NCBI GenBank assembly: GCA_964657565.1
Contig: CAZZVQ010000044.1
Coordinates: forward strand, 1 to 35,135
Source: JAVVHH01 sp964657565
Lineage (GTDB): Bacteria > Pseudomonadota > Alphaproteobacteria > Acetobacterales > Acetobacteraceae
Reading direction: 5' to 3'
Length of the DNA stretch: 35,135 bases
Below are positions 24,589 to 34,800 of the stretch, piece after piece. The notes beneath the pieces are model-generated. The model was not told the DNA's origin. It worked only from the letters and a program-made list of their open reading frames with translations, and searched no databases. The number at the start of each line of letters is the position of its first letter. Position 1 is the first letter of the stretch. Made by a program: the position numbers and the translations under genes.

Positions 24589-26481
24589 TCAAGCATTTAA
24601 GTTTTCGGGCGCAAAGTACGATGCATCAATTCCGGACATAGTATTAACAAGTAAGGCGCGGTCCAAGAACAGGTTCCGCGCTTCACAGCTTGTCTCGGCA
24701 ATCAGCAAACAGCCGTGGCAGGCGGCCCCATGGGTCGCGCGGTCGTCGTTGTGGGTGGCAGGATCGTGATCGGCGCAAACCGGATCGCTGCTGCAAACGG
24801 ACAAGCGACTTAGCGCCGCGCGCAAAATGGAACCGAAACGGCCCGTGACTTCGACGAGCCCACCTAGTGTGCCCTGGGTGCCGGCGGTGGCGGTGTAGAT
24901 CAACACACCGCTGCGAAGAGGGCCGTTCTGCGCGATCGCCGGCAGCGCATAGATCCGTTCGCGCAACGCGCTGGCCGGGTAACCGCAATCGAGGGCGATC
25001 TCGTTCATCAAGGCGTGCGACAGACTATGGAGCAGAGCATAGACGGCGCTGCGCGGCTTAACGCCGACCTTGCTAGCGCGCCAGCGTTCAAAGCCGGACA
25101 ATAAAGTGGTGACGTGCTTTTTGGTGCCGTCTTGCGCGAGCCATGTCTCAATGCCGTCTGGGTCGAGCTGGATGAATAGACCTTCCCCATATTGCTCGAC
25201 TGCCGGCAACCAGTCCGGTGCAGTGCCGAGCGCTGCACCACGGACGGCAAGGCCGACGTCTTCCAAACCGTCGTCTGCCATAGGCGGCGAACTCTCAAAG
25301 CGGGTGAAGCCGTATAGGCAGATAACCTCGCGCAAGCGGTGCACGGCGACTAACGCATGGATCCCAGCTAACAGGGGTTCGTCCAACGCATCCCATGTCG
25401 CGCGCGGCAGCGTGGTCGCGTGCAGGAGAGCGTCGGAACGATCCTCGCCGATGAGTGGCTGGCCGCTGGCCAAAACTTCGTATTCCGCAACCCGCGGATC
25501 GGGTGCGGTCGCAGCGACGCCGCCGCTCTCAAGCAGTTTGACGCGGGCGTAAACGGCCTCGTCTGGGTAGCCTTGCAGGGCCGCGCGCAGCGCCTGGTTG
25601 AACTTGCGTGCGAGCCCGATTTCCGCGGCGCTCCCCGCTTCGCGCAAGTCGGTTAAGTGAGCCGCGACGGCCCGACCCAGCGCGTCTTCGGCCTCAGGCA
25701 GCGAGATGACGGTGGCGACCTGTGGAAAGAACGCGTTGGTGGCGCTGCGTGTCAGCAGGCGCAACATGACGGGCTTGCCCGTTTCGTCAGCGCAGGGTTT
25801 CGGGTCGGTGTCGCCGATCCAGGGACGCTCGCCGCGGCAGGGACCGAGCCTGCCAGGCTGGAACAGCTGCTCCAGCAGTAGGGACTTATCGCAGCCGCAA
25901 ACGACGCGCGTGTCGCGAGGGTCGCCGCTAGTGCCGGCCTCCTCGAGCCAGAGCGGCTCGCTGCACTTGGCCTCGCCATGGACGATCCAGCGCCACGAGA
26001 TGTCCTGCAGGTGGCCGTGCTCGCAGCCGCAGACGAAACGGAGCGGGGTGACGTCATGCGCTTTGCCCTCGTCGTCCTGGTAGCGCTTGCGGGCTGGCGG
26101 AACGAGATTGGTCCACTGAACCATTCGTCGCCGACGCTGACCGGTCGCTCCGGGGCCGGACGTTTCGACGCTGTCGCACGTGAACCAGGTCGGGAAGATC
26201 GACACCGGCACGCCGGGGACGAAGGCGCCTGGGGTGCCTGGGTCGACCGGCGGCGTGCGCAGCGATAGTGGTTTACCGCTGGCTATGCGCGCATCGTCGG
26301 CAAGCCGTTCTTCGAGAAAGCGGACCAGCCGGCGCTCCTCGATCAGGCGGAACGCGCCCCTGCTGCCCATCTCCCAGCCGTCGAGCCCGCCCACCATGAC
26401 GGACCGGTCAGGAAGATCGACCATGGCGCCAGGGCCGAAGCTGCCGACGATCTGGCTCAGCCGCAGCACATCTTTGGTCAT
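24589..26481 (-). CDS. drmB: DISARM protein DrmB (DUF1998 domain)
   Basis: This 630-residue protein starts with the DrmB hallmark (residues 8-36): LSQIVGSFGPGAMVDLPDRS followed by VMVGGLDGW. The middle has Cys-rich blocks (VCGCEHGHLQDISW, VCGCDKSLL). The C-terminal DUF1998 region contains SAVYALLHSLSHALMNEIAL, then Cys/His clusters near CSSDPVCADHD and HGAACHGCLLIAETSCEARN, probably zinc-binding. DrmB forms a complex with the DrmA helicase that binds DNA in the DISARM antiphage system. The start codon overlaps the drmA stop (ATGA), so the subunits are translationally coupled. Length is normal. No drmC is found downstream. Confidence 0.9.
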   Translation of the reverse strand: MTKDVLRLSQIVGSFGPGAMVDLPDRSVMVGGLDGWEMGSRGAFRLIEERRLVRFLEERLADDARIASGKPLSLRTPPVDPGTPGAFVPGVPVSIFPTWFTCDSVETSGPGATGQRRRRMVQWTNLVPPARKRYQDDEGKAHDVTPLRFVCGCEHGHLQDISWRWIVHGEAKCSEPLWLEEAGTSGDPRDTRVVCGCDKSLLLEQLFQPGRLGPCRGERPWIGDTDPKPCADETGKPVMLRLLTRSATNAFFPQVATVISLPEAEDALGRAVAAHLTDLREAGSAAEIGLARKFNQALRAALQGYPDEAVYARVKLLESGGVAATAPDPRVAEYEVLASGQPLIGEDRSDALLHATTLPRATWDALDEPLLAGIHALVAVHRLREVICLYGFTRFESSPPMADDGLEDVGLAVRGAALGTAPDWLPAVEQYGEGLFIQLDPDGIETWLAQDGTKKHVTTLLSGFERWRASKVGVKPRSAVYALLHSLSHALMNEIALDCGYPASALRERIYALPAIAQNGPLRSGVLIYTATAGTQGTLGGLVEVTGRFGSILRAALSRLSVCSSDPVCADHDPATHNDDRATHGAACHGCLLIAETSCEARNLFLDRALLVNTMSGIDASYFAPENLNA

Positions 26482-29400
26482 GCGGTGGTTCCCAGCGACT
26501 CGCCATTCGGCCCGCGCACCTTCAGCAACACGGTCGCCTCGACGTCGCGCATGGAACGGCTCGCGGTGAACTCGCGATGGATGGGCGTCAAGCTAGGCAG
26601 CGCCGCGTCGAGCGGGTCATGCAGCAGGCGTTGCGCGCCCTTGCCGTAAGTGAACGGATCGCCGTCGGCGGTCTGCTGCGTCACAATCTCCGTCCAGCCG
26701 CCAAGGAGGCGATCGACAGCCTGACCGACGGCATCTTTCTCAGCCGCAGGAGCGCGCTCGGTCAGCGCGTCGCGCACTTGCTGACGCACGGCGGGGTGGT
26801 CGGCCAGCGCTCGGACGGCGGATTCGCGGGTCAGCGCCGTGTCGAGATGGCGCGCGATCGCGACCACGACGGCTGCGAGCGCCCGGTCGAGCGCGCGGGC
26901 GGCCCAGGGGGTGACGCTGGTAGGTTCGACGGATCGATAGAAGCAGGCGTGGAAATGCCGGAACTGCTCGTAGTGCATCCGGTCGCGCGGCTTGTGGACG
27001 TTCAACACCGCCAGCACCAAGCCAGGCTTTTCTTTGTCGCGGCCCACGCGGCTGGTCGCCTGGATGTACTCCGCTGCAGTCTTCGGCTGCCCTTGCACCA
27101 GCATCAGGCCGAGACGGGTGATGTCCAAGCCGACCGAGATCATGTTAGTTGCCAGCGCGACGTCGACGCCAGTCACGCCGTCGCAGGGCTGCTCCAACCG
27201 GTCCTTCGCCTTGGCCACCTGATCCGTGGAGACGCGCGAGGTCAGCTCTAACGGCTCGCCGAGGGCACGGTCGGCGAAGGGCTGGTCCGTCGGTTCCGCC
27301 CGGCGGCGCTTCTGCCCGTAATCGGTCAGTCTTGCCTTGACTTCATCCTCGACGATCCGCCGCGCTCCGCCCAGCTCCCGCAACGCGTTGAAGTAGCAGA
27401 CGGCCGTCATGTAGGGGTCGGCCAGGGCGCCCGACCCCGCTTGCTCGTGCATGCTGCTGGCGAGAAGCGTCACCAATGCACGCAAGAAGACGAGCTTCGG
27501 TCCCTTGCCTTGGGCGGCGATGCCGACGTAAAGCCGCGCCGGACTTTCGGCGGCGGGAACCGTTTTAGCGAAAAAGCTGTCTCGGCGATTCGGACCGGGT
27601 GGGGGAAACACCTCGGTCTTGTCCCGGTCGAATAGTGCCTGGATCTGATGCCCGGCGCGCCGCACAGTCGCGGTGCTGGCGACAATCTTGGGCCGGACGA
27701 CCGCCCCGTCCTGCACCCGCGACGACAACCGGTCTAACGCCGTCTCGTAAAGACCGGCCACCGTGCCCAGCGGGCCGCTGATCAAGTGCAATTCGTCCTG
27801 GATGATCAGGTCCGGCGGGTCCAGCCGCGCGCCACCGTAGAGCCGCGCACCCTCGCGCGGCTCGGCCGGGCCGTAGAAGCCCCACTGATCCTCGCGATCG
27901 ACATGGCCGAAAAACATGCCGGCCCGTTCCACCCAGGGCAGGCCAGCGAACTTGTCGACCGTCGCGATCAGGAAGGCGGGCAGCCGGCGATAGATCGCGT
28001 CATCGACCACCACGACGGGCAGCGGTCGTTCCGCCGTAAACGGACAGTTATCGCCGACGCAGCGAAGTTCCATGGTTTGCGGCGCGACGGCGTTCGGTTG
28101 AAGACTGAAGCTCTGCGGTGTGAATTTGTTGCCGCACCAGGGGCATGCCTGCAACGGCGCCGGCGGCTCGCGCTTATCTCGCTGGTAGCGCTTGATGCGG
28201 GTTACCGCTGTATCCGGTCCCGTGTTCCCCTTACCGCCAAGCGCGTTTGGTGAGGCGGCGGAGCCGACGTAGAGACCGATCTCGATCGGCCACGTGCCGA
28301 GCATCGGCTTGCCATGCTCCTGCCAGGCCGGCTCGCCGCGCATCAGCTCAAGCGCGCAGACCACGCCGGCCGCGCGGCCGAGTTGGTCAAGCGTCAGCAG
28401 CCGCAGCGTGTAGCGCATCAACACCGTTACTCCGGCGCCAAGTTTGCCGGATGCGGACAGCCGACGGTAAGCGATTGTCCAAGCGGCGAGGCCCAGGTAG
28501 GCCTCCGTCTTGCCGCCTCCGGTCGGAAAGAACAGCAGGTCTACGACGTCGCGCTCCGGATGCCGCTTGTCGGCAAGGCCGGCGAGATTGAGCAGGATGA
28601 AGGCGAGTTGGAATGGACGCCAGTTCGGGTTTGTCTGATCGGCGGGCGATCGCCCGTTGCCCTGTGCCCCCCGCTGTCGGGCCGCCCGTTGGAGCGAGTC
28701 GTTCATGGCGGCGAAGGCCAGGCGAGCGCGGGGTTCGGCGGCCAGCAGTTCGATCCCAGCCTCGATTCGCGCCTGGGCCCTTCCCATCGCCTCGACCAGT
28801 CGGGACGCGGTGTCCTGCCGCCGTGGACCGGGGATCTCGCCGATCGAAGCCGCCTGTCCCGCGATCCAATCGCCGTATCGGCGGGGCAGTTCGGCCAGCG
28901 CGGCACGCAGGGCGTCGGGGCCGGTCAGCGCGCATTCCGCAAGCGCTTGCATATCCCAGGTCACGCCGCCTATCGCCTCGTTGGGGGCAACCCGCTCGAC
29001 CTCCTCGCTCGGCAACGGGTCGGTCCAGGTGCGACGGACCACCCCGTCTCCATCGTGAGTCCAGTTGGCACTGCTGGACCGGCCGACGGCGAACTCCGCC
29101 AGGTCACGGTAATGTAGGTCGGCGGCCCGGCGGTCGATATCGTCGCTCCAGTGCCCCGACAGGTCGCAACGAGGCGCGAAACCAGTTTCGCAGCGCAGCT
29201 CCAGCCTCGCCTGGAAGGCGCACGCGACGTCGAGGAAGCGGCGCCCGGGCCGCCGGCGGCGGTTGAGCAACACGATCGTGACCGCCCGGACTCGCTCGAC
29301 GCTGCCGTCCGGCTGGCGGATATTGTAGCCGCGCGCGTGGGTGCTCAACTGCAGGCCTCCACCCGGCAGCTGCGGCGCGGCACTGTCCGGCACGGTGGTG

Positions 29401-29924
29401 AACGCGGCGGCGCGCCCGTCCGGGGGGATAGCGAGGCGGACCAGGACCTCGCGCGGAGCCCGGCGCCACTGCACCGGCGGCGGTTTCTGTCCCGAGTCCG
29501 CCGTCAGGATCTCCGCCGAGAGTGGCGGCTCCGTCTGGTAATCGCCCCAGCTGACGACGGCATCGATCGCCTCGACCTCAGGGCGCAACAGTACGGTTAG
29601 GCCGAGCGAGGTGGGCTGCATGCGTCCGGCACTGGGGCCGGGGTCGGGCTCGCTATTGTCTTCGGCGCTGCCGCCGAGTACTGGGTCGGGCGGTGGCTCG
29701 CTCTCCGCCGACAGGGCTTCGTCGAGTAGGCTCTCTTCGGCGGCGATCGGCTCCAATACGGCCGGGTCGGGCTCGGGAGCGATGAACCCGGTCAGATACC
29801 AGCGGCTGGGACGCTCGCTGATCAGTTCGCGGGTTAGGTCGGCATCATCGGGCCCAACATCCGGCCCGATTAAGTCCCGACGCAACGTGCGGAGCAGCCG
29901 CGTGCGGACGGGAGCGCTCGTCAT
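26478..29924 (-). CDS. drmA: DISARM helicase DrmA
   Basis: A superfamily 2 helicase of about 1148 residues. In order it has: an acidic N-terminal region; motif I LLFFPTGGGKTEAYLGLAAW (about residue 463); a possible zinc finger, CPWCGNKF plus RCVGDNC (about 594-627); motif II as IIQDELHLISGPLG (about 707); motif III-like VASTAT; ATNMISVGLDITRLGLMLVQ and QATSRVGRDKEKPG (motifs V-VI). DrmA translocates on DNA and with DrmB forms the DISARM core. ATG at 29924 follows the YwgA-like stop by one base; ATG at 29948 is an alternative adding eight residues. The stop overlaps drmB. The gene sits third after the methylase because two genes are inserted before it. Confidence 0.92.
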   Translation of the reverse strand: MTSAPVRTRLLRTLRRDLIGPDVGPDDADLTRELISERPSRWYLTGFIAPEPDPAVLEPIAAEESLLDEALSAESEPPPDPVLGGSAEDNSEPDPGPSAGRMQPTSLGLTVLLRPEVEAIDAVVSWGDYQTEPPLSAEILTADSGQKPPPVQWRRAPREVLVRLAIPPDGRAAAFTTVPDSAAPQLPGGGLQLSTHARGYNIRQPDGSVERVRAVTIVLLNRRRRPGRRFLDVACAFQARLELRCETGFAPRCDLSGHWSDDIDRRAADLHYRDLAEFAVGRSSSANWTHDGDGVVRRTWTDPLPSEEVERVAPNEAIGGVTWDMQALAECALTGPDALRAALAELPRRYGDWIAGQAASIGEIPGPRRQDTASRLVEAMGRAQARIEAGIELLAAEPRARLAFAAMNDSLQRAARQRGAQGNGRSPADQTNPNWRPFQLAFILLNLAGLADKRHPERDVVDLLFFPTGGGKTEAYLGLAAWTIAYRRLSASGKLGAGVTVLMRYTLRLLTLDQLGRAAGVVCALELMRGEPAWQEHGKPMLGTWPIEIGLYVGSAASPNALGGKGNTGPDTAVTRIKRYQRDKREPPAPLQACPWCGNKFTPQSFSLQPNAVAPQTMELRCVGDNCPFTAERPLPVVVVDDAIYRRLPAFLIATVDKFAGLPWVERAGMFFGHVDREDQWGFYGPAEPREGARLYGGARLDPPDLIIQDELHLISGPLGTVAGLYETALDRLSSRVQDGAVVRPKIVASTATVRRAGHQIQALFDRDKTEVFPPPGPNRRDSFFAKTVPAAESPARLYVGIAAQGKGPKLVFLRALVTLLASSMHEQAGSGALADPYMTAVCYFNALRELGGARRIVEDEVKARLTDYGQKRRRAEPTDQPFADRALGEPLELTSRVSTDQVAKAKDRLEQPCDGVTGVDVALATNMISVGLDITRLGLMLVQGQPKTAAEYIQATSRVGRDKEKPGLVLAVLNVHKPRDRMHYEQFRHFHACFYRSVEPTSVTPWAARALDRALAAVVVAIARHLDTALTRESAVRALADHPAVRQQVRDALTERAPAAEKDAVGQAVDRLLGGWTEIVTQQTADGDPFTYGKGAQRLLHDPLDAALPSLTPIHREFTASRSMRDVEATVLLKVRGPNGESLGTTA

Positions 29925-29925
29925 C

Positions 29926-30459
29926 TCACGCGATTGCCGGTAGCGCATGCCTTGTTTTCAGGCTCAGCAATTCCGCATAGGCCGTCTTGGCGCGCTCAAG
30001 GCGACCGTGCGCGGCCTTGTCCGGTTTGCGCCGGCTGGTCTCCGCCCACGCGTCGTCGGCAGGTTTCCCCTCTACCTTGCTGAAAAACGCCGCCGTCGCC
30101 GCAAGCTCGAGCTCGATTGCTCCAATCTTAGCGGCAGCCGCAAGAAACTGCTTGCGTTCGTCATCGCCAGCGGCAGCTCGCGGGTTCTGATAAATCGAAT
30201 ACCAGCCGCCCCAATCAGCGCGTCGCTCCTCCTCCTTAAGCAGTCCTAAGCCGACTGCGATCTCCATCGAGTTGGCCAGCTGCTCGCTGAACGGGCCATA
30301 GTGGCGGTATTCGAAGGCGAACCCGTCAAGGTAGCCGGCAAGCGTCGCGAGGTAGGCAACCTTTTGCAGTCGCGTGCGGCCCACGAGTTCGCCGCCAGCG
30401 TCGGACACGATGGTTGCCGCGACCCGGTGCAGATCGAAAGACTTTGGACGATCATTCAT
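29926..30459 (-). CDS. YwgA-like protein, partner of HD-domain protein
   Basis: This 177-residue soluble protein has an N-terminal winged-helix-like block: GRTRLQKVAYLATLAGY (about 27-43) then EYRHYGPFSEQLANSMEIAV (50-69) and GLLKEE. These features recall YwgA of Bacillus, whose gene adjoins the HD-domain gene ywfO, and more loosely the Panacea/SocA antitoxin group. The C-terminal half is helical and charged. ATG at 30459 overlaps the HD gene stop by 8 bases (ATGAATGA), and the stop lies 1-2 bases before drmA, so it is embedded in the DISARM-like operon. I infer a regulator, inhibitor or sensor for the HD enzyme. The family call is from motif memory, not a search. Confidence 0.7.
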   Translation of the reverse strand: MNDRPKSFDLHRVAATIVSDAGGELVGRTRLQKVAYLATLAGYLDGFAFEYRHYGPFSEQLANSMEIAVGLGLLKEEERRADWGGWYSIYQNPRAAAGDDERKQFLAAAAKIGAIELELAATAAFFSKVEGKPADDAWAETSRRKPDKAAHGRLERAKTAYAELLSLKTRHALPAIA

Positions 30460-31876
30460 GTGCGGCGACTTCGAGTGAGGTTTCGATGATCTTTCGTAGA
30501 GCGCTTTCCGTAGCCGTGTCACCCCGATCCACATATGCACGGCAGACCCGGAACGGCTCAGCGTTTGCAACCGTGCTGGAAAGCTCGGCCATGTCACGCG
30601 GCTCGCTGCCCATATTGATGTGTATCTGGTTCGGCGGCGTCCGCGACTCCTGGTAGCGTTTATAGGGGTTGCGTTCGTAGTCATCGAACATTGCCGCCGG
30701 CAACTCGGCAGCGCGGCCGGTGATCGTCTGACAGGCTAAATTAATCCGCGCCTTGCGGCTATCGCGCTGCTCTGCCGTCTCGCGTCGATCGGGCGGAAAG
30801 CGGCCTGAGACAATCCGTTCGATATCGACGGCTTTCAACAGCGAGCGATCTCGAAGCTGCCGGGCCCGCTTGCTCAACCTCGTGTCACCGGACTCGATCA
30901 GCATCGGCAGGGCGCCCCAGAGCACCGTGTCGTCCAAGGCCTGCGCCCGTTCGAGCATGTGCGGTTCGCGCACGAACCGAAGAAGCGGATGGTTGTCCGG
31001 CAAGCCGGTCCGCGCAAGCTGACCGCTTCGGTTTGCCTCAAAGAGGCAACGGATCAAGTCCTGCAAAACTTGTTCGGCGCCGCGAGTAGCTTTGTGCAGA
31101 TACACGTTTGGATACAGGTGAAACAGCGCGAGGACGTAGCTCTCGGCCACGTGGAATGCCTTGGGTCCCAGAACGAGCGTATCGACCGTGCGCAAGGTTT
31201 GCTCGTCCACACCGAAACGGACCGGTGCGACCTCCAAGTTATGAGCCAGCCAGGTTACGTCGACCGTGCTGCTGGCGAGCCCGGTCATCATGCGATCCCG
31301 CTGCATGTAATCGAGCCGGTCAGCATCGAACTGACTAGTGACGATCGAGTCGTAGACGTTTTGCGGCTGCTCGCGGCCGACGAGATCAGCGACGTTCGCC
31401 GCAAATCCCTTCATGACTTCTCGATCGAGGACCTGACTGATCTCGCTGTCGCGTATCAGCCGGTCGCTGACCGTCTCGTGTCGAGCGAGCGGCAGGTTGA
31501 GCTCCTTGCCAACCGCTTCGAAGGCATGGCTGAACATGCCATGGCCGACGTCGTGCACCAGCGCGGCTGCCAAGGCGACATTGGCTTGGGAGGCCTGGTA
31601 GGTCTGATTGGCCGCGTCCAGGCTGCGCTCCACGGCGCCGAGAAGCAGGCGGGCGGTGTGGAACACGCCGAGGCTGTGGGCGAAGCGGGTGTGGGTGGCG
31701 CCGGGGAAGACGAGTTCGCTGAAGCCGAGTTGCTTGATGCGGCGCAGGCGCTGGAAGGGCGGGGTCTGGATGACCTGCCAGAGTGCAAGCTCAATCTCAC
31801 GGCTGGCCTTGGTGGCGCCGAACTCGATGAGGTTGTGCACGGGGTCGCGCACCCGCTTGACCGCTGGATGGGGCAT
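30452..31876 (-). CDS. HD-domain dNTP triphosphohydrolase-like protein (YwfO/SAMHD1 type)
   Basis: This 474-residue protein begins RVRDPVHNLIEF and continues FQRLRRIKQLGFSELVFPGA, then THTRFAHSLGVFHTA (His62/His67), ALVHDVGHGMFSHAFE (His108-Asp109, His112), and SQFDADRLDYMQRD (Asp184/Asp186). This is the ordered HD metal site of SAMHD1, YwfO and the Enterococcus EF1143 family, which hydrolyse dNTPs to nucleosides and triphosphate. All metal ligands are present, so activity is expected. It starts 6 bases after the methylase stop and overlaps the YwgA-like gene, so it is built into the DISARM-like operon. Depletion of nucleotides on phage infection is an established defence strategy for dGTPase-type enzymes; its use within DISARM is inference. 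Confidence 0.88.
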   Translation of the reverse strand: MPHPAVKRVRDPVHNLIEFGATKASREIELALWQVIQTPPFQRLRRIKQLGFSELVFPGATHTRFAHSLGVFHTARLLLGAVERSLDAANQTYQASQANVALAAALVHDVGHGMFSHAFEAVGKELNLPLARHETVSDRLIRDSEISQVLDREVMKGFAANVADLVGREQPQNVYDSIVTSQFDADRLDYMQRDRMMTGLASSTVDVTWLAHNLEVAPVRFGVDEQTLRTVDTLVLGPKAFHVAESYVLALFHLYPNVYLHKATRGAEQVLQDLIRCLFEANRSGQLARTGLPDNHPLLRFVREPHMLERAQALDDTVLWGALPMLIESGDTRLSKRARQLRDRSLLKAVDIERIVSGRFPPDRRETAEQRDSRKARINLACQTITGRAAELPAAMFDDYERNPYKRYQESRTPPNQIHINMGSEPRDMAELSSTVANAEPFRVCRAYVDRGDTATESALRKIIETSLEVAAHE

Positions 31877-31882
31877 GGCGCG

Positions 31883-34800
31883 TCAGGCGTCTTCCATCTC
31901 GTCGTCAACGGGTGCGGGGGTGAGGCCGCGCGCGCGTTCGGCGGCGGAACGGGTAGCGTTAAGGTCGAGCAGGCGGGCGAGCACCTCGTCGCGGAATGGC
32001 GCTGGCCAGAACAGCCGGCTTTGAAAGCGATGGTCGGGTTCGTGGTCCCCGGTTAGGAACTCTGGCTCAGCGGCCACAGCCAGATCGTTCCACCCATAAG
32101 CTTCAAGAATAGCTTTATCAAGATCCCTATGGAGCTTTCGAAGAGATGCCACTTTTGTAGTGTCATCATCCGGATCGTGAAATCGACTATAGATGGCAGT
32201 TAACCCCTCATCTAGTTCGATCATGAATTCTCGCCGAAAATCTTCATAAGCTTGGATCGCTTGAGAAACTTCGACGGTCCGTTCGGAGAGAAAGGGAAAA
32301 TTGTCGAAAACTTGGGTCGGATTATACGTCGGAGCGTCAGCGGAACCCGCAGTAGCTCCGAAGCTGATGCTCCAAAGCTCATGACACCGCGATTGAAGCT
32401 GCCCCAAATCAGCCGGCGATCCATCCACGACACAAATAAGCTTATGTGACAGTATTGCATTCTTTTGGACCCGTGCAAATACGTGAAAAGTAGTCATTGA
32501 ACTTGCGGTGGATAGAACTTCGGAAAACTCTTTGGCCTTCCGCAATCCTGGCCGTTTGTCAGCATACTGCCACCATCGAACTCGCAGAGCTTTTCGCTTT
32601 TGCCGATCTCGCTCCGGCTTCACAGATCGTTTGACAATATCAACTAAATCCGGCCAATCTTCTGCTACAGGATTCACGTAATCGGCTGGAACCAATCCAG
32701 TTATACGACAGGCTCTCCGGTCGACATCGCTCATTTCAGCCCAACTTTTTAGTTGAGGATCACGGCGTAAGGGAAAGTCATTGAAGTCAATACACCACCT
32801 ATGGTGTGCATGATGCGGATCGCTATTAACCTCTTCACCGCCAAGAAACGGAAAGATACGCTCGGCGTTGCGCGGATCCTTTGCGATTAAGCGGTGCATC
32901 TCGGACACCGGGCTCGCCGGTTTTCCGCGGGCGACCGCCTGGTCGTCGAACGTGAAGCCCAGGCCGAGCAGGATGCATCCCTGAAAGGCCTTGCCTTCGT
33001 TTTCCACCAGCCGTGCTGGGCTTGCGTCGAGATCGCCCTCGACCAGATAGGCGCTGATCCGCCGCACCTGCCGCCCGTCCAGCACAGGCGAACGTACTAC
33101 TCCGCGCATCACATGCACGACCGAAACCACCACGGCCGCCTCGCCCGGCCAGGGCAGCCGGCGCACGGCGCGCAGCACCGCGCCGCCCGCGTCCAACACG
33201 GCCCGCAGGCCGCTCTCGCGGGTGTCTCCCTGGCCGATCGTGTTGGTCGCGATCAGGCCGAAGCAGCCGCCCGGCCGTAGCACGCCGAAGGCGCGACGGA
33301 CAAAATGGGCGACCAGATCGGCGTTGCCGTGCATGCCTGCATGGGCTTGCTGAAGCCACTCAGCATAGCAGTCGCCAAAATTTGTTGAGATGCGTCTCCC
33401 GCCTAGGAAAGGTGGGTTGCCGACGATCGCATCGAAGCCTGGTGTATCTCCCTCGAACACCTCCGGGAACTCAAGCTCCCAGTGAAATGGCCGCACGTCG
33501 TGCTCCCCGGTGCGCAACGACGTGGCAGCGGTGTCTATGGCGGCCCATAGCCGATCCGTGCTGGTGCCGGTGTCGTGCAAGCGGGCAACGGCTTCACGGC
33601 GGGTGCGGTCGCGGGTGGTTCCGAAGAACAGTCCGACTGTTGCGTCGCCGGCGCGGCGCAGTTCGGCCATGTGCTTCTCGGCCACCAGCAGACGCTGCTC
33701 CTGCTCATGCAGCGCCACGTCGTCGGCGGCGGCGCGGATCTCGGCGCGGGCGGCAGCGGCGGCCCGGAGGCGGTCGGGGACGAGATTGCCGAACAGCGAG
33801 CCCTGCGCGTTGTCGGCCCAGTCCATACGCTCGACCTGGGCGCGGGTGAGGCCGACGAGGCTGTCGCCGGACTTGAGGGCATGGTCGAGGAAGGTGAACT
33901 CGTGGTCGCGCGCCAAGGTCGCGAGCCAGAGCGACAGGCGGGCGAGGTCGACGGCCTTGGGGTTCTTGTCGACGCCATACAGGCAGCGTTGGGCGACTAG
34001 GCGCTGTGCATGCAACAGCTCGGTCTCGTCAGGCGGCAGGACCGGGCGGCAATCGGGGTGCACGCGCCAGGCCTCGACCAGGCGGGCGCCGAGCTGGCGG
34101 CAGGCTTCGACGAGAAAGGCGCCGGAGCCCATGGCGGGGTCGCAGACCTTGAGCGCGAGCACGGCGTCCGGGATGGCGTCGGCACCGATGCGCTCGAAGG
34201 CGGGCGCAAGGGCGTGGCGGACGATCGGGAGGGTGAGGTCGCGCGGCGTGTAGTGGCTACCGGTGCGGCGACGCTCGTCGGTCGGTTGCAGCAGCGGGCT
34301 GCCCGCCGGCCAGACCCGGCCGCTGGGCGAGCCGCGCTCGTCGACCACGTCGAGCAAAGCGGCGGCGAGGCCGGCCTGGTCGGAGGAGGCAGTCAGGTCG
34401 CGCTCGACGCGGGCCGGGAACTTGCCGCGCTCGGTTGTTTCCTTCAGCCATTTGATGCGGTCACGGCCGGGTTGTGCGAGGAGCTTGGCGAGATCGACGA
34501 ACACCGGCGTGCGGTCGCGCTTGCCGGCGCGGATGGCGATGGAAGGGGCGGCGGCGCGCTCGGCGGTGAAGCCCATCACCGTCTCGTAGACAGAGCCGAT
34601 CTGCTCGACATCCAGCGCGCGGTAGGAGAGCCGCTCGCCCTTGAGCTCCAACAGCAAGGCCAGCACGCGGAGGATACAGCCATCGGAGACGGGCGGGATA
34701 GTGACGGGATCAGAGGGTGCGGCTTGGCCTTGCAGAAACGGGAAGGCGGCCGGATCGAACAGCTTGCCGCCGCGGCCGCGCATCCAACCGCTGCCGTCGC

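Noticed and set aside
29926..30684. N-terminal extension of the YwgA-like protein back to 30684
   Set aside because: The extra 75 residues are the HD gene read in the wrong frame; the ATG at 30459 overlaps the HD stop codon in the usual coupled manner.
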